DNA from: an uncultured Pirellula sp.
Lineage (GTDB): Bacteria; Planctomycetota; Planctomycetia; Pirellulales; Pirellulaceae
Assembly (NCBI GenBank): GCA_903858115.1
Contig: CAIOHR010000055.1
Span: 124,001-188,000 of the forward strand
Direction: 5' to 3'
DNA: 64,000 bases
The notes under the pieces: model-generated
Told to the model about the DNA's origin: nothing
Database searches by the model: none
What the model saw: only the letters and a program-made list of their open reading frames with translations
Made by a program: the position numbers and the translations under genes
Shown: positions 26,557 to 35,886 of the stretch, in pieces
Numbering within the stretch: the first letter of the stretch is position 1
Layout: every line of letters starts with the position of its first letter

Positions 26557-27420
26557 ATGGTTGTAATTGTCGGATGCATAATTGTTTGTGCGAGTGTTAT
26601 CGGCGGGTTCATTTGGGCCGGTGGACATGTGGGTGCATTGATTCAGCCATCAGAAGTGCTTGTCATTGGCGGTGCGTCCGGCGGCGCGTTGGTCATCATG
26701 TCTTCACCTGCGGTTCTCAAAGGCCTCGTCAAAGGGATTATCCAAGCGCTCAAGGGGGACCCATATAGTAAAAAATCGTATGAAGAAACGTTCTCTGCGC
26801 TATACGAGTTGTTTCGGATTGCACGTCGCGACGGATTGCTTGCACTCGAAGGGCACATTGCGGACCCACACAAAAGCGCTGTCTTTGCCAAATATCCAAA
26901 GTTAGCGGCGGATCATCACGCTACTGAGTTTATCAAGGGCGCATTCGGTCCAGTGATAGACGGTTCTGTGCGTCCTGAAGATGTGGGCGCCCTGATGGAC
27001 ATTGAAATCCATGCCATGGAAGAAGAGCATCATTTGCCCATTCACGCATTACAAACAACCTCAGACGGACTCCCAGGATTTGGAATCGTGGCGGCGGTTC
27101 TTGGGATCGTGGTCACGATGGGGCACATCGATGGTCCCCCTGCGGAAATCGGGCACCACGTGGGTGCTGCACTGGTGGGAACGTTCTTGGGAATTCTCGC
27201 GTCGTACGGTTTCTTTGCTCCGCTCGCTGGGAAAATGAATCTGATCGGACACTCCGAAAGCTCTTACTTCAAAACCATCGCTTGTGTGCTGCAAGGTTTC
27301 TTTAACGGCATGCAGCCGAAGATGGCAATCGAAACAGGACGGCGCGGCCTGAGCCATGATTTGCGACCAACCAACGAAGAGATGGAAGCTCTCTTCAAAG
27401 CCGTGGATTCAGGGGGTTAG
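26557..27420 (+). CDS. motA: MotA-type flagellar stator protein
   Basis: 287 residues from the ATG at 26557 (GGAG 8 bases upstream). An in-frame TTG at 26467 would add 30 hydrophilic residues absent from the family. MotA features: VVIVGCIIVCASVIGGFIWAGGHVGALIQPSEVLVIGGA at the start, the conserved Pro segment GLPGFGIVAAVLGIVVTMG, and the second Pro segment ILASYGFFAPLAGKM. The cytoplasmic loop contains ALYELFRIARRDGLLALEGHI. It forms the proton channel of the stator with MotB, encoded 5 bp downstream. No other flagellar gene is in the window. Confidence 0.95.
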   Translation: MVVIVGCIIVCASVIGGFIWAGGHVGALIQPSEVLVIGGASGGALVIMSSPAVLKGLVKGIIQALKGDPYSKKSYEETFSALYELFRIARRDGLLALEGHIADPHKSAVFAKYPKLAADHHATEFIKGAFGPVIDGSVRPEDVGALMDIEIHAMEEEHHLPIHALQTTSDGLPGFGIVAAVLGIVVTMGHIDGPPAEIGHHVGAALVGTFLGILASYGFFAPLAGKMNLIGHSESSYFKTIACVLQGFFNGMQPKMAIETGRRGLSHDLRPTNEEMEALFKAVDSGG

Positions 27421-27425
27421 TCATC

Positions 27426-28187
27426 ATGGGTGGTGGTGGAGGTGCTTGGAAAGTTGCTTATGCGGACTTCGTGACTGCGATGATGGCGTTCTTTATGGTG
27501 ATGTGGCTCACGTCCCAAAGCCAAGAGGTAAAGAGCGCTGTTGCAGAGCATTTTAAAAACCCGGGGGGTAAACGACTGTCGGGTATGGATGCTAGATCGC
27601 TTGTACCGTCGGCAAACAATGGCAATGGCAATCGGCGTCCCGTGAAAGCCAAAGGATCCAAAAAATCTGATGGCGAAGCAAAGCATCGAGAAATGACCGA
27701 TGAAGGAGAGCGTTCCAATGTCGGTTCGATCGTCCCCTTCGCTTTGAATTCATTTGAGGTGAATCAAGATGGCCGAGAAATACTGCTTGCACTCATCCCA
27801 GAGCTGGAGGGAAAACAGCATCGAATCGAAGTACGCGGACATGCGGCGAACAACGGCGGAAACGGGAATCAAGCTGCTGTTGATGCGTGGTCCATTGCTT
27901 TTCGTCGAGCCTTGTCTGTCTCGCAATTCTTGATCGATAACGGTGTCGACCCCAGACGAATTCGAACAAGCGCGGCAGGCAACTCAGAGCCTCGCTTCAA
28001 AGAAGATCGTGTTGACCCCAATCTGGATTCGCGCGTAGAAGTTTTCGTCCTGTCAGAGATCTTTGAAGATCCGTCCTCCATATCGGAGCGGCTTATCTCC
28101 AACAAATCTCTCGATGCAGAAGCTGCCGAAATCGAGGCGAAACAGAAAGCCCAAGAATCGAGTGAGCCAAAGAGCGGCGGCCATTAA
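27426..28187 (+). CDS. motB: MotB-type stator protein with OmpA-like domain
   Basis: 253 residues; GGGGGT precedes the ATG. The N-terminal signature GGAWKVAYADFVTAMMAFFMVMWL includes the proton-accepting Asp (D14). The C-terminal OmpA/MotB peptidoglycan-binding domain is evident in RIEVRGHAANN, AFRRALSVSQFLIDNGVDPRRI and DSRVEVFVL. It is translated with MotA. The linker between them (about residues 45-95) is charged and probably contains the plug helix. Confidence 0.95.
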   Translation: MGGGGGAWKVAYADFVTAMMAFFMVMWLTSQSQEVKSAVAEHFKNPGGKRLSGMDARSLVPSANNGNGNRRPVKAKGSKKSDGEAKHREMTDEGERSNVGSIVPFALNSFEVNQDGREILLALIPELEGKQHRIEVRGHAANNGGNGNQAAVDAWSIAFRRALSVSQFLIDNGVDPRRIRTSAAGNSEPRFKEDRVDPNLDSRVEVFVLSEIFEDPSSISERLISNKSLDAEAAEIEAKQKAQESSEPKSGGH

Positions 28188-28260
28188 ACACAAGTGGGGG
28201 CCATTACACAGCGGCGCCCGTTAGAGAGTGTGTGACCGCGACAAAAGACACGTTCTGACT

Positions 28261-28336
28261 GTAGCTTGGGACCATTGTCTCGAGCGGATGGATTTTCAAG
28301 GAGTTATTGACGGCCGGGCCAATGGTCCCAGCCTAC
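28261..28336. repeat. Inverted-repeat pair around GTAG..TGGGACCATTG
   Basis: GTAGCTTGGGACCATTG (28261-28277) pairs with CAATGGTCCCAGCCTAC (28320-28336); 15 of 17 positions are complementary across a 42-base interior. A shorter relative, ACTGTAGGTTGGGAC, is at 7416-7430, suggesting a dispersed repeat family. Confidence 0.7.
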
Positions 28337-28418
28337 TTTGACTTTTGTCGGCTGTGTCCCGTAATCTTCGAAACCCCGGATCAGTTCCTGTCGCACCTCC
28401 AGGGCTCAACGTCCCGCA

Positions 28419-28463
28419 TTGCTAGCACTCCTGGGGGGGTGCCAACCCCGGGTAAGCTAGCAA
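28419..28463. repeat. Large GC-rich stem-loop
   Basis: TTGCTAGC (28419-28426) pairs perfectly with GCTAGCAA (28456-28463). Inside, CCTGGGG can pair with CCCCGGG, giving a stacked hairpin. It is more than 220 bp from either flanking stop codon, so a simple terminator role is unlikely. Confidence 0.65.
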
Positions 28464-28605
28464 AGAACTCGCCAAGCCCTGAAGGGGCGAAAGGAACCCT
28501 TCTAACATCAAAGCGCTTCGAAGGACTGAGACGAGGCTTGGAGCGTCACTTCGGCTTGCTATCCACGAGCCAATGGAATCGAGATAGCGAAAAACCAACC
28601 CTATT

Positions 28606-28699
28606 GGAACACTAATCAACACTGATTACCACTAATCCAATGAGTCCACAATCTACGGAAAGGAATTCATTAGTGAAGATGAGCGTAGATTAGTGTTCC
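28606..28699. repeat. 94-bp element bounded by 11-bp inverted repeats
   Basis: GGAACACTAAT (28606-28616) is the exact reverse complement of ATTAGTGTTCC (28689-28699). A nested pair AATCTACG / CGTAGATT lies inside, with further CTAAT/ATTAGTG words between. The layout resembles a small palindromic or MITE-like element. Confidence 0.65.
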
Positions 28700-28858
28700 C
28701 CCCAAAGTAATCCATCAAGCGTGGATCGAAGTGCCATCGCATGTCCGACCGTGCTCGCCCAGCGACGCAATCACGCAAGTAAAGGTAGAAAGACACAAAG
28801 TACCTGTGCCCCCACAATCCCTATACTAGACTAGAAAGAGCGGCGACAGATAGTTTGG

Positions 28859-29434
28859 CTAGCCTTCCAAGGAATCGATGTTGAGATCTGCCGCTGGGCG
28901 ATCCAATCCGGAACCGACGGACTTCGGAGTTGCGGAGTTCGCTTCGCGATAAGGGATCACGACCAATCTTCCGACATCCAAACGCAGCACTTTGACATTC
29001 ACCCCTTTTTCAATGGGTCCAGTTTCACTGAACGCTTCGTACGTCTTGTTGCCGATCTGTACTAACCCACTAGGCAACATTTCGCACATCGTAACCCCAA
29101 TCGCATTCAATAGACTGGTCGCTGTTCCGGCTTCGCCAGCATCGGACCAGACAAACTCGTCAGCAGGTGTAGGTTCGACAATCAGTCTTTTCCCCATAGG
29201 TGTTCGAGGCCATATCTCCAGGAATAGCCAAAACATCAATGGCATCGAAAGGCATGTCGCAATCACCATCCAGATTCCGGTTGTAACACTGTGGAGAAAA
29301 GCACAGTAGACGGAACCCAAGATGAGCAACCCGGTGACGCCGATCAACACGCCGCCACTCGGTATCATGATGTCGATCACAAAGATCACCAACGCTAGAA
29401 CAAAAAGCCCCAACGCATATGCTAAGAATGTCAC
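28859..29434 (-). CDS. NfeD-like membrane protein
   Basis: 191 residues. Three or four hydrophobic helices fill residues 5-75, followed by a cytoplasmic OB-fold domain (GEAGTATSLLNA, PSGLVQIGNKTYEAFSETGPIEKGVNVKVL, VGRLVVIPY), the classic NfeD pattern. NfeD proteins usually pair with an SPFH/flotillin protein or a membrane protease, but neither is adjacent here. Its neighbours are the DevB-like adaptor (95 bp upstream, same strand) and the non-coding repeat region. Confidence 0.88.
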   Translation of the reverse strand: MTFLAYALGLFVLALVIFVIDIMIPSGGVLIGVTGLLILGSVYCAFLHSVTTGIWMVIATCLSMPLMFWLFLEIWPRTPMGKRLIVEPTPADEFVWSDAGEAGTATSLLNAIGVTMCEMLPSGLVQIGNKTYEAFSETGPIEKGVNVKVLRLDVGRLVVIPYREANSATPKSVGSGLDRPAADLNIDSLEG

Positions 29435-29529
29435 AGCAAATCTCCTGACTCGAAAGTCAGCATCTTAACACCATTCTGATTTCGATAGAACTTCAGCCTT
29501 GCCCGAGACGAGATATTGCCTCTGGTTGT

Positions 29530-30720
29530 CTATTTGGGGGTGGCTGTTATCATGACATCGACTTGTAGTTGTAGTCGGTCGGCAGCCACGATTGAGTTGG
29601 TTGAATCGAGCTCAATCCAGACTCCAACGGATCGGAAATCGGTGCGAGCCATCGGATTCGGTGATCGTAGTTGCGATCCTCCGACAACTCTGTCGATTCG
29701 TATGACCTTTCCTTCCAAGTCTCGATTCAAAGCGGAGGATTTCAGCTTGGCGATATCTCCAATTTGAATTCGTCCAACGTCGGCCTCGAATACCTCGGCA
29801 ACGCAAACCATTTTGGTCAAATCGGCAATCTCAGCGATAGGGAGAGTGGTGATTCTTTCGCCTACTTCGGTCAGCACATTGACCACCGTCGAGTCATAGG
29901 GGGCTCGTATCGTCGATTCTGCCAATTGCATTGTCAGAAGCTCGATTTGTTTCTCAAGGGGAGCGACGGGCGAATTTTCTTCGATGGCAGATCGCGAGAG
30001 CTCTGCCGCTTGAAGGGACTGGTTTGACTGCTCCCACTGCATCTCGGATTGACGCAGACTCGAAGCTGCGGCGAGAATAGATTGTTCCGTGGTCGCGCTT
30101 GCTTTTTCATATTCCATTTCGCGCGACTCCAACTCTATTTTTCCCACGACCGCCATTGTCAACGGGTCGTTTCGCAATTGTCGCAGACTTTCGATTTGCC
30201 TACGCAATAGCGTTAGCTGCTTTTCCGCTTGCTTTGCCATTTCCAATTGTTTCCTGGCAAGCTCTATCGACATCTCGGCTGCAACAACTCTTGAGTTTGC
30301 GAGGGACACACCGAGGTCAAGCTCTCGTTTCATGGTGCGAAGAGTCGTCTTTGCTTCTTCTAGCTTCAACTCGGCGGCTTCGAGTTCTATCTTTTTGAAG
30401 GAGTCGCTCTTCAAAATGGCGATCGGTTGATCCTTGACTATCGTTTCGCCTGGCTTCACCAGGATAGATTCCACGCGGTCGCCCGGTAAGCCGCTGAGCC
30501 GTGCAATTCCACGTGCAGGAAGTAACTTTCCTTGAGCATTGATCTGGCGAGCAGCGGTTGATGCCGAGGTGGGAGAGTGGCTTTTGTTCGAAGCATCTGC
30601 AATCGAATCGCGAGCAACTGCAGAATCGAGAATTGGAGATTCCAGGTAACTGTTGAAGAAAATCAATAGAATCGCTGCTGCAAAACAAAAACTCGTTAGT
30701 ATTCGAGGAATCGAGCGCAT
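29530..30720 (-). CDS. DevB-like periplasmic adaptor (membrane fusion protein)
   Basis: 396 residues. Signal anchor near residues 7-25, then a lipoyl-like half (GKLLPARGIARLSGLPGDRV, VKPGETIVKDQPIAIL), a long coiled-coil hairpin (about 115-265), the returning lipoyl half (ESTIRAPYDSTVVNVLTEVGERI) and a beta-barrel. The closing segment FRSVGVWIELDS matches DevB-type adaptors of the DevBCA exporter that works with TolC. It is divergent from the DevA-like ATPase gene across about 235 bp, so the two may share a regulatory region. Confidence 0.85.
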   Translation of the reverse strand: MRSIPRILTSFCFAAAILLIFFNSYLESPILDSAVARDSIADASNKSHSPTSASTAARQINAQGKLLPARGIARLSGLPGDRVESILVKPGETIVKDQPIAILKSDSFKKIELEAAELKLEEAKTTLRTMKRELDLGVSLANSRVVAAEMSIELARKQLEMAKQAEKQLTLLRRQIESLRQLRNDPLTMAVVGKIELESREMEYEKASATTEQSILAAASSLRQSEMQWEQSNQSLQAAELSRSAIEENSPVAPLEKQIELLTMQLAESTIRAPYDSTVVNVLTEVGERITTLPIAEIADLTKMVCVAEVFEADVGRIQIGDIAKLKSSALNRDLEGKVIRIDRVVGGSQLRSPNPMARTDFRSVGVWIELDSTNSIVAADRLQLQVDVMITATPK

Positions 30721-30956
30721 CGAGTATCTTTGGAGCGGCTAGAAATTGTAGCGTCTAGGAAATTTCGAACGGGGTACGGACATCCAGCCAATTGGAATCG
30801 AAATGGAGGTGTCCTCTAGATTACACTCAGAATTCTATTCTGGCTTAACTGTCGCGAAAATTGTTTGCAGGATGAAGAACAAAAATGGTACCCGGCACCG
30901 TCCAACGCGCAACTCTATTTGATCCGCAGACTCGGCTTAGAACCGGTGCGGGAGAA

Positions 30957-32039
30957 ATGCCGTCGATACGCGCCAACGATCTCAAGCATTTTTTTGGCGA
31001 GGGTGAATTGCGAAAGCAAATCCTCTTTGACAACAACCTGACAGTGTTCCCGGGTGAAATCATCATCATGACGGGTCCTAGTGGTTCTGGAAAAACCACA
31101 CTGTTGACATTGGTAGGGGCGCTTCGCACGGTCCAGGAAGGCGAACTCGAGGTTCTGGGGAGACCGTTGAAGGGTGCTTCCCCTGCAAAACTGATGGAAT
31201 TTCGGCGTGAGATCGGTTTCATCTTCCAAGCCCACAACCTTTTCGAGTCGCTTACGGCAACGCAGAATGTTCGTATGTCGCTGGAATTGATGACGCCCAA
31301 AATGAATACCAAAGAACTCAATTCCAGGGCCCGCGACATGCTAGATCGCGTCGGGTTGGGGAATCGGATTCATCATAAACCGAGACAACTATCCGGCGGG
31401 CAGAAACAACGCGTTGCCATCGCGCGCGGTCTGGTTCATCAGCCCAAACTCGTATTGGCAGACGAGCCGACTGCGGCTTTGGATGAACACAGCGGAAGAA
31501 TGGTCGTGGAATTGCTTCAGAAAATGGCCGCGGAACAAAAGTCTACTATCTTGATCGTGACCCATGATAACCGAATCTTAGATGTCGCAGACAGAATCGT
31601 AACCTTGGTCGATGGACGTATCCGCAGTGATGCTCTTATGAAGGAAGCGGCTATCTTGACGCAGATGATTGCTAAATGCAAAGTGTTTCAAAAAATCACA
31701 CCTAGGACGCTTACGCGTATTGCTGATGAAATGACCATCGAGCTTGTGCCTGCCAACACGCGCATCATCCAAGAAAACGAGCCGGGTGATCGATTCTTCT
31801 TGATAAGAAAAGGGGCTGTCTCTGTTCGACGCGGATCTCCCGAAGAAGAAATCGCCACTCTGCAAACCGGCGACTTCTTTGGCGAAGCCGCGTTGATTAC
31901 CGGGCAACCGAGGAACGCGAGTGTCTACGCGACAGAGGATTCACTGCTTTGTTCTCTAAGCGCGTCGAGCTTCAAGTCTGCCATAGCAGAATCGGCAAGC
32001 CATGACGATGAAATCCGAACCGCTTACTTTGAACGATAG
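30957..32039 (+). CDS. DevA-like ABC ATPase fused to a cyclic-nucleotide-binding domain
   Basis: 360 residues from ATG 30957 (GGGAG close upstream); an in-frame ATG at 30885 would add 24 residues not typical of the family. Residues 1-235 are a complete DevA/MacB-type ATPase: FGEGELRKQ start, Walker A GPSGSGKT (40-47), signature LSGGQKQRVAIARG, Walker B LVLADEPTAALD, switch His in VTHD. Residues about 245-350 form a cyclic nucleotide-binding (CNB) fold with the phosphate-binding cassette FFGEAALITGQPRNASV. DevA proteins normally end near 240 residues. Regulation of transport by cAMP, c-di-GMP or a similar ligand is inference. The matching permease is at 40174-41349. Confidence 0.88.
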   Translation: MPSIRANDLKHFFGEGELRKQILFDNNLTVFPGEIIIMTGPSGSGKTTLLTLVGALRTVQEGELEVLGRPLKGASPAKLMEFRREIGFIFQAHNLFESLTATQNVRMSLELMTPKMNTKELNSRARDMLDRVGLGNRIHHKPRQLSGGQKQRVAIARGLVHQPKLVLADEPTAALDEHSGRMVVELLQKMAAEQKSTILIVTHDNRILDVADRIVTLVDGRIRSDALMKEAAILTQMIAKCKVFQKITPRTLTRIADEMTIELVPANTRIIQENEPGDRFFLIRKGAVSVRRGSPEEEIATLQTGDFFGEAALITGQPRNASVYATEDSLLCSLSASSFKSAIAESASHDDEIRTAYFER

Positions 32040-32060
32040 GCGGCGAATCGCACTCGTCGT

Positions 32061-32489
32061 TTATTCGACAGATTGACTCGACATCACGCCGCTTTTGTTA
32101 AGATTGATCGTATCGATCTGTGGTTTGTTGTCATTCCTGGCCTTGGTATTCAAAGCTTCCCATGGCTTCAAATAGTAATAGTGTGGAACATGCGGCCCTC
32201 GGCACTTTTGGTAGTTGCCGTTGCAAACATTCTCCCTCCAAGACATCGCCTCTTGGCTCGATGGTTCAATGACAGCCGCGAAGTGCCCGCCAATGTATCG
32301 AGGTCGATTGTAGACCGCTCGGTACTCAGGCCAACTGTTCCATAGGTGATGCGAAAAAAAGTCGGGGCGCTGCAACGCAGGATCAAGATAGGTACCTGAT
32401 AAATCCCCTGCCTGCGAAGATGAAGATCCTGTGGCGAAAGCGATCCACAATGTGCTGACTAGAACGGCTGTCCATTTTTTTTGAATCAT
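32061..32489 (-). CDS. Small secreted protein, Tyr/His/Trp-rich
   Basis: 142 residues from ATG 32489 (GGGAG upstream; the ATG at 32507 is less likely). Signal peptide to about residue 27 (TAVLVSTLWIAFATGSSSSQAG). The mature part is rich in aromatic residues and His (RPDFFSHHLWNSWPEYRAVY, HVPHYYYLKPWE) with two Cys. It is similar in character to the secreted protein at 51172-51504. Such short aromatic-rich secreted proteins recur in planctomycetes; function is unknown. Confidence 0.7.
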   Translation of the reverse strand: MIQKKWTAVLVSTLWIAFATGSSSSQAGDLSGTYLDPALQRPDFFSHHLWNSWPEYRAVYNRPRYIGGHFAAVIEPSSQEAMSWRENVCNGNYQKCRGPHVPHYYYLKPWEALNTKARNDNKPQIDTINLNKSGVMSSQSVE

Positions 32490-32642
32490 AGTTGATGCTC
32501 CCAGCATCTAAGTGGTTTTTCAATGTCGTCCCTGACACCCAATCTATCGCCAAAAAGAAGTTGACTACGTTCCCGAAGTTCCCAAGTGCAACCACAATGA
32601 ATTTGCTAGCAATTGGGTCGTGCGTGATTTAACAGGAATGCG

Positions 32643-34823
32643 CTATTTGATGGCAATAACGACGTGGTTGCCTGATTCGTAACACCTGGGCTGTTTTGTA
32701 ACTATCCAGGCGATCAAACAAATGGAAACACCAACGCTAAGTGTGCACCATAGATCCGAGTAAGCCCAGTGCCCCTGGTCAAGGCTAATGGCCCACTCCA
32801 TCCAGGAGGGGACAGCATCTCCTCGGCTGCCATGCGTGGCCAGAAGCATCGAGATCGCATTGTGCACAAAGTGGAATACAATAGAACAAACGACTCCACC
32901 CGTTTTGTAAGCAAGCCAACCGAGTAGCAGTCCCATGATCGTGGCTGTAATCGATTGTTGCAGCACTCCGTGAGACAAACCGAACAGCAAGGAAGTGGCG
33001 AGGATGGCTCTAAGGTGACCGTTGTTTCGTTGCAGTCCGGAGAATAGAAATCCACGGAATACAAGTTCTTCGCTGATAGCAGGAAGCAACGCCAGTATCA
33101 GAATTACTCCACCTATAGGCGCTGAAGCTAGCAATCCATCGAACTGCTGAAGCATGTTGGTGGTTTCTTCTCCCAGTCGGTATTCGTTGCTGATCGCCGT
33201 CGCTAGAACAGTGTAGGTAGGGTGCAATGCTCCGGCGAGAAGCACCACGGCCGCCAGATCGATCAGAGAGGGTTGCGTAAGCCTGAGAGAGCGAATGACC
33301 GACTTTGTCAGCATCGTTGCCATGATCAATGCCGGCCCCAGCATCATGCCAATCTGAATAATCAATGTCGATGAGACGATCGTTTCCCATGTCAGCTCAG
33401 ACGTACTCATTGACAGTCGACCAAAGAAAAGACAAACGAGGATCAAAAGGCCGCAGAGTAATGATTCATTGGCCGTCGGCGTGTCCTCACGTTGACGCCA
33501 TGCATCACGCAGCCAGTGCTTGAGTGATGAACGTGCGCTATCGCGAAACATAACGCTTTCGCTTTCAAATTGCCGTACTGCCCAGCGAGTCGCTAGCAGG
33601 ATGCAGAACACGGTTACCGCGATGACCGTTGGCAAGTAGAGGATTGCATTCACGTACTCACCATCCATCAACGTCTTCGATAAGAGGACTGCACCTGTCA
33701 CAGGAATGACGCAGGTCCCAGGCGAAAGAGTGACTCCCGGAATCATGGGCAACATGACCAATGGCATCCCCACCAGAATTAGTGGCATCAGATAGTATTG
33801 GCCTTCTTTTGTGCTTCTAGCTAAGCTCGCAACGGCCAAAGCGATGGCACTGAACATTGCTGCTATGGGAATTACAAGAAGAATCAACCAACCCATCGAT
33901 CGAATCGGCAATGGCCGCATAGCTTCAGCCATTTCGGAAACGCCAGAACCTGCGAATCGATTCAAGACGACGAGTGCTGTCGTATACATACTGAACAAAT
34001 TGAGCAATGCTGTGCCGAGGCTAAAGCACATGACGGTCAATAGTTTCCCCCAAACAATTTCCCGTCTCCTCGCAGGACTGCAAAGCAGTGTTTCGAGTGT
34101 TCCTCGCTCTTTTTCTCCTGCACACAAATCGATCGCTGGATAAAAAGCACCGGTGAGAGCCCAAACTAACATGACAAAAGGAAGTATTTTTGACCATATC
34201 AATGACCGCTTTGTTTCGGGGGAAGCAACATCAATGATATTCAATTGTGGTTCGTCCAAGGTTCCGACGTGGGTCGAAGTCGATGCCAGTTTCCGTCGTA
34301 TCCATGTTTGATGCGCGGATGAGACCCGTTCATGGAAGAGAGTCGCGGCCTGTACGGATCGTTCCCAGCGTTGATTGCAAACAACCTGAATAGATGAGTT
34401 CCATGGCTCTGCTGCAAACTGAGGAGGAATGATAGCGATCGCATCAACACCTTCGGACTTGAGAAGTGTTTCGACCTCTTGTTGCATTGAGTTCGTTACG
34501 ACTTCGGACTGGGATGCTCTAAGTTTGGCTTCGTGCTCCGCGAGACGACAGACTAGCGATTCCTCAAGAGCTACCGGTTTCCAATCGATCTTTGCATTGG
34601 AACCTTCAGGGAATAACGGGAGATCCGAATGGATATGGGGAACTCCTGCAATTCCGATTGTTACGCGTCCATTGCGATGGAACTGCGCGACCTCAAACAT
34701 CACCATCCCCATTAGCGGGTAAAGCAATAGAGGGAGAAAAAAGATCGTGAACATTGTTCGACGGTCACGGAGCTGATCTCTTACTTCGCGTTGAAAGATC
34801 AGCTTAACATGTGTCCAATTCAT
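32643..34823 (-). CDS. ABC-2 permease (NatB-like) fused to CPBP intramembrane protease
   Basis: 726 residues. The N-terminal half is a NatB/ABC-2 permease: [20 protein letters not shown] start, a large extracytoplasmic domain (about 60-215), then helices including [18 protein letters not shown]. From about residue 460 a second membrane domain follows with the CPBP (CAAX/bacteriocin-processing) motifs EELVFRG (about 583), FGLSHG (about 615) and FVHNA (about 654), which supply the Glu-Glu, Arg and His residues of that glutamic protease family. The gene starts inside the end of the NatA-type ATPase gene (4-bp overlap). It may export and process a peptide or alter a membrane protein; substrate is unknown. 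Confidence 0.88.
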   Translation of the reverse strand: MNWTHVKLIFQREVRDQLRDRRTMFTIFFLPLLLYPLMGMVMFEVAQFHRNGRVTIGIAGVPHIHSDLPLFPEGSNAKIDWKPVALEESLVCRLAEHEAKLRASQSEVVTNSMQQEVETLLKSEGVDAIAIIPPQFAAEPWNSSIQVVCNQRWERSVQAATLFHERVSSAHQTWIRRKLASTSTHVGTLDEPQLNIIDVASPETKRSLIWSKILPFVMLVWALTGAFYPAIDLCAGEKERGTLETLLCSPARRREIVWGKLLTVMCFSLGTALLNLFSMYTTALVVLNRFAGSGVSEMAEAMRPLPIRSMGWLILLVIPIAAMFSAIALAVASLARSTKEGQYYLMPLILVGMPLVMLPMIPGVTLSPGTCVIPVTGAVLLSKTLMDGEYVNAILYLPTVIAVTVFCILLATRWAVRQFESESVMFRDSARSSLKHWLRDAWRQREDTPTANESLLCGLLILVCLFFGRLSMSTSELTWETIVSSTLIIQIGMMLGPALIMATMLTKSVIRSLRLTQPSLIDLAAVVLLAGALHPTYTVLATAISNEYRLGEETTNMLQQFDGLLASAPIGGVILILALLPAISEELVFRGFLFSGLQRNNGHLRAILATSLLFGLSHGVLQQSITATIMGLLLGWLAYKTGGVVCSIVFHFVHNAISMLLATHGSRGDAVPSWMEWAISLDQGHWAYSDLWCTLSVGVSICLIAWIVTKQPRCYESGNHVVIAIK

Positions 34824-35596
34824 TGCGAAACTCCGACAAGTTGCGTTGCAGGAGTCTCGCTCTGAATGATCAGTTGGTAGAAAAGCTCCTCAAAATCATT
34901 TTGCTGATGTCTCTCTGCGAGTTCCGGCAGTGTACCTGAGTCCACGATATGCCCTTTGGCCATAATGGCAACTCGGTCACAAAGCCGCTCGACTTCTCGC
35001 ATAATGTGCGTTGAGTAGATGATACACTTACCATCATCCCTCAAACCCTTTACTATGTTTTGGAGTGAACGAGCGACGAGGACATCGAGTCCGAGCGACG
35101 CTTCGTCAAAGATCAATACTGGTGGGTCGTGTATCAAGGCTCTAGCGATGGAGACCTTCTGCTTCATGCCTGTCGACATCTTGGCGCCTGGACAGTCACG
35201 GAAATCGTACATCTGCAACTGTGCGAACAACGTATCCATCCGTTTGTTTAACTCATCGGACGGAATATCGTAGAGTCGTCCAAAATATTCGACCATCTCC
35301 CAGGCGGACATGCGGTCATAAATGGCAGTGTTGTTGGAGACAAATCCGATCGAATGGCGAACATAGTGCGGTTGAGCCATGACGTCAAAGTTGAAAACGC
35401 GGGCGGTCCCAGCCGTCGGCTTCAAGATGGTTGCTAGAATGCGCAAGGCAGTGGTTTTTCCGGCGCCATTCGGCCCCAACAATCCGAAGACCTCACCTGC
35501 CTTTGCCGAAAACGAAATTCTGTTTACAGCATAGTATTCACCCAGCAATGCGTCAGGATAGACTTTTGAAAGTTGATGTACGTGTACGAGTTCCAT
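34820..35596 (-). CDS. NatA-like ABC transporter ATP-binding protein
   Basis: 258 residues from ATG 35596 ([14 protein letters not shown]); an in-frame ATG at 35644 would add 16 residues. Complete ATPase motifs: Walker [10 protein letters not shown], signature [19 protein letters not shown], Walker [12 protein letters not shown], switch His in STHIM. The signature with STGMKQK is characteristic of NatA and gliding-type exporters. The Walker B context has EAS where most relatives have EPT. Operon partner is the permease/CPBP fusion, with ATGA overlap. Confidence 0.9.
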   Translation of the reverse strand: MELVHVHQLSKVYPDALLGEYYAVNRISFSAKAGEVFGLLGPNGAGKTTALRILATILKPTAGTARVFNFDVMAQPHYVRHSIGFVSNNTAIYDRMSAWEMVEYFGRLYDIPSDELNKRMDTLFAQLQMYDFRDCPGAKMSTGMKQKVSIARALIHDPPVLIFDEASLGLDVLVARSLQNIVKGLRDDGKCIIYSTHIMREVERLCDRVAIMAKGHIVDSGTLPELAERHQQNDFEELFYQLIIQSETPATQLVGVSQ

Positions 35597-35886
35597 CAGA
35601 ACGCATTCGGTTTGGTGACACCGTTCAATGTGGCTAAACCACATCTTTATTACAATCCTTCATCTTTACCCCGCCATTCACGTCGAGGCTTAATCCGTTC
35701 CGTCGGAAATCTTCAAAAAAAAATGGTCAGTCCGTATCCTCCAATCAATCGGAACAAGAAGTACATAAACTCACCGAGTCATCCATGATTGTTTTGCACT
35801 TTTTCGTGTGCACGATTTGCATTCATGTCTGTACGACCTAGTTTTCTAAAGCACTGATGTCCCCTCTAATTTCAAAAGTGAATTGC

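Larger units (their letters stand above)
28188..28858. other. 671-bp non-coding region rich in inverted repeats
   Basis: No supported gene. Three palindromic structures lie here: a 17-bp near-perfect inverted pair (28261-28277 with 28320-28336), a large stem-loop (28419-28463), and an 11-bp inverted pair (28606-28616 with 28689-28699). A 102-codon frame at 28307-28615 has no family resemblance and crosses these structures, so it is not called. The region lies between the MotB stop and the NfeD stop (convergent). Confidence 0.7.

Noticed and set aside
28307-28615. A 102-codon reading frame in the motB-NfeD intergenic region
   Set aside because: It has no ribosome site, crosses the large stem-loop at 28419-28463, and shows no resemblance to any protein family; the DNA looks like repeat material.
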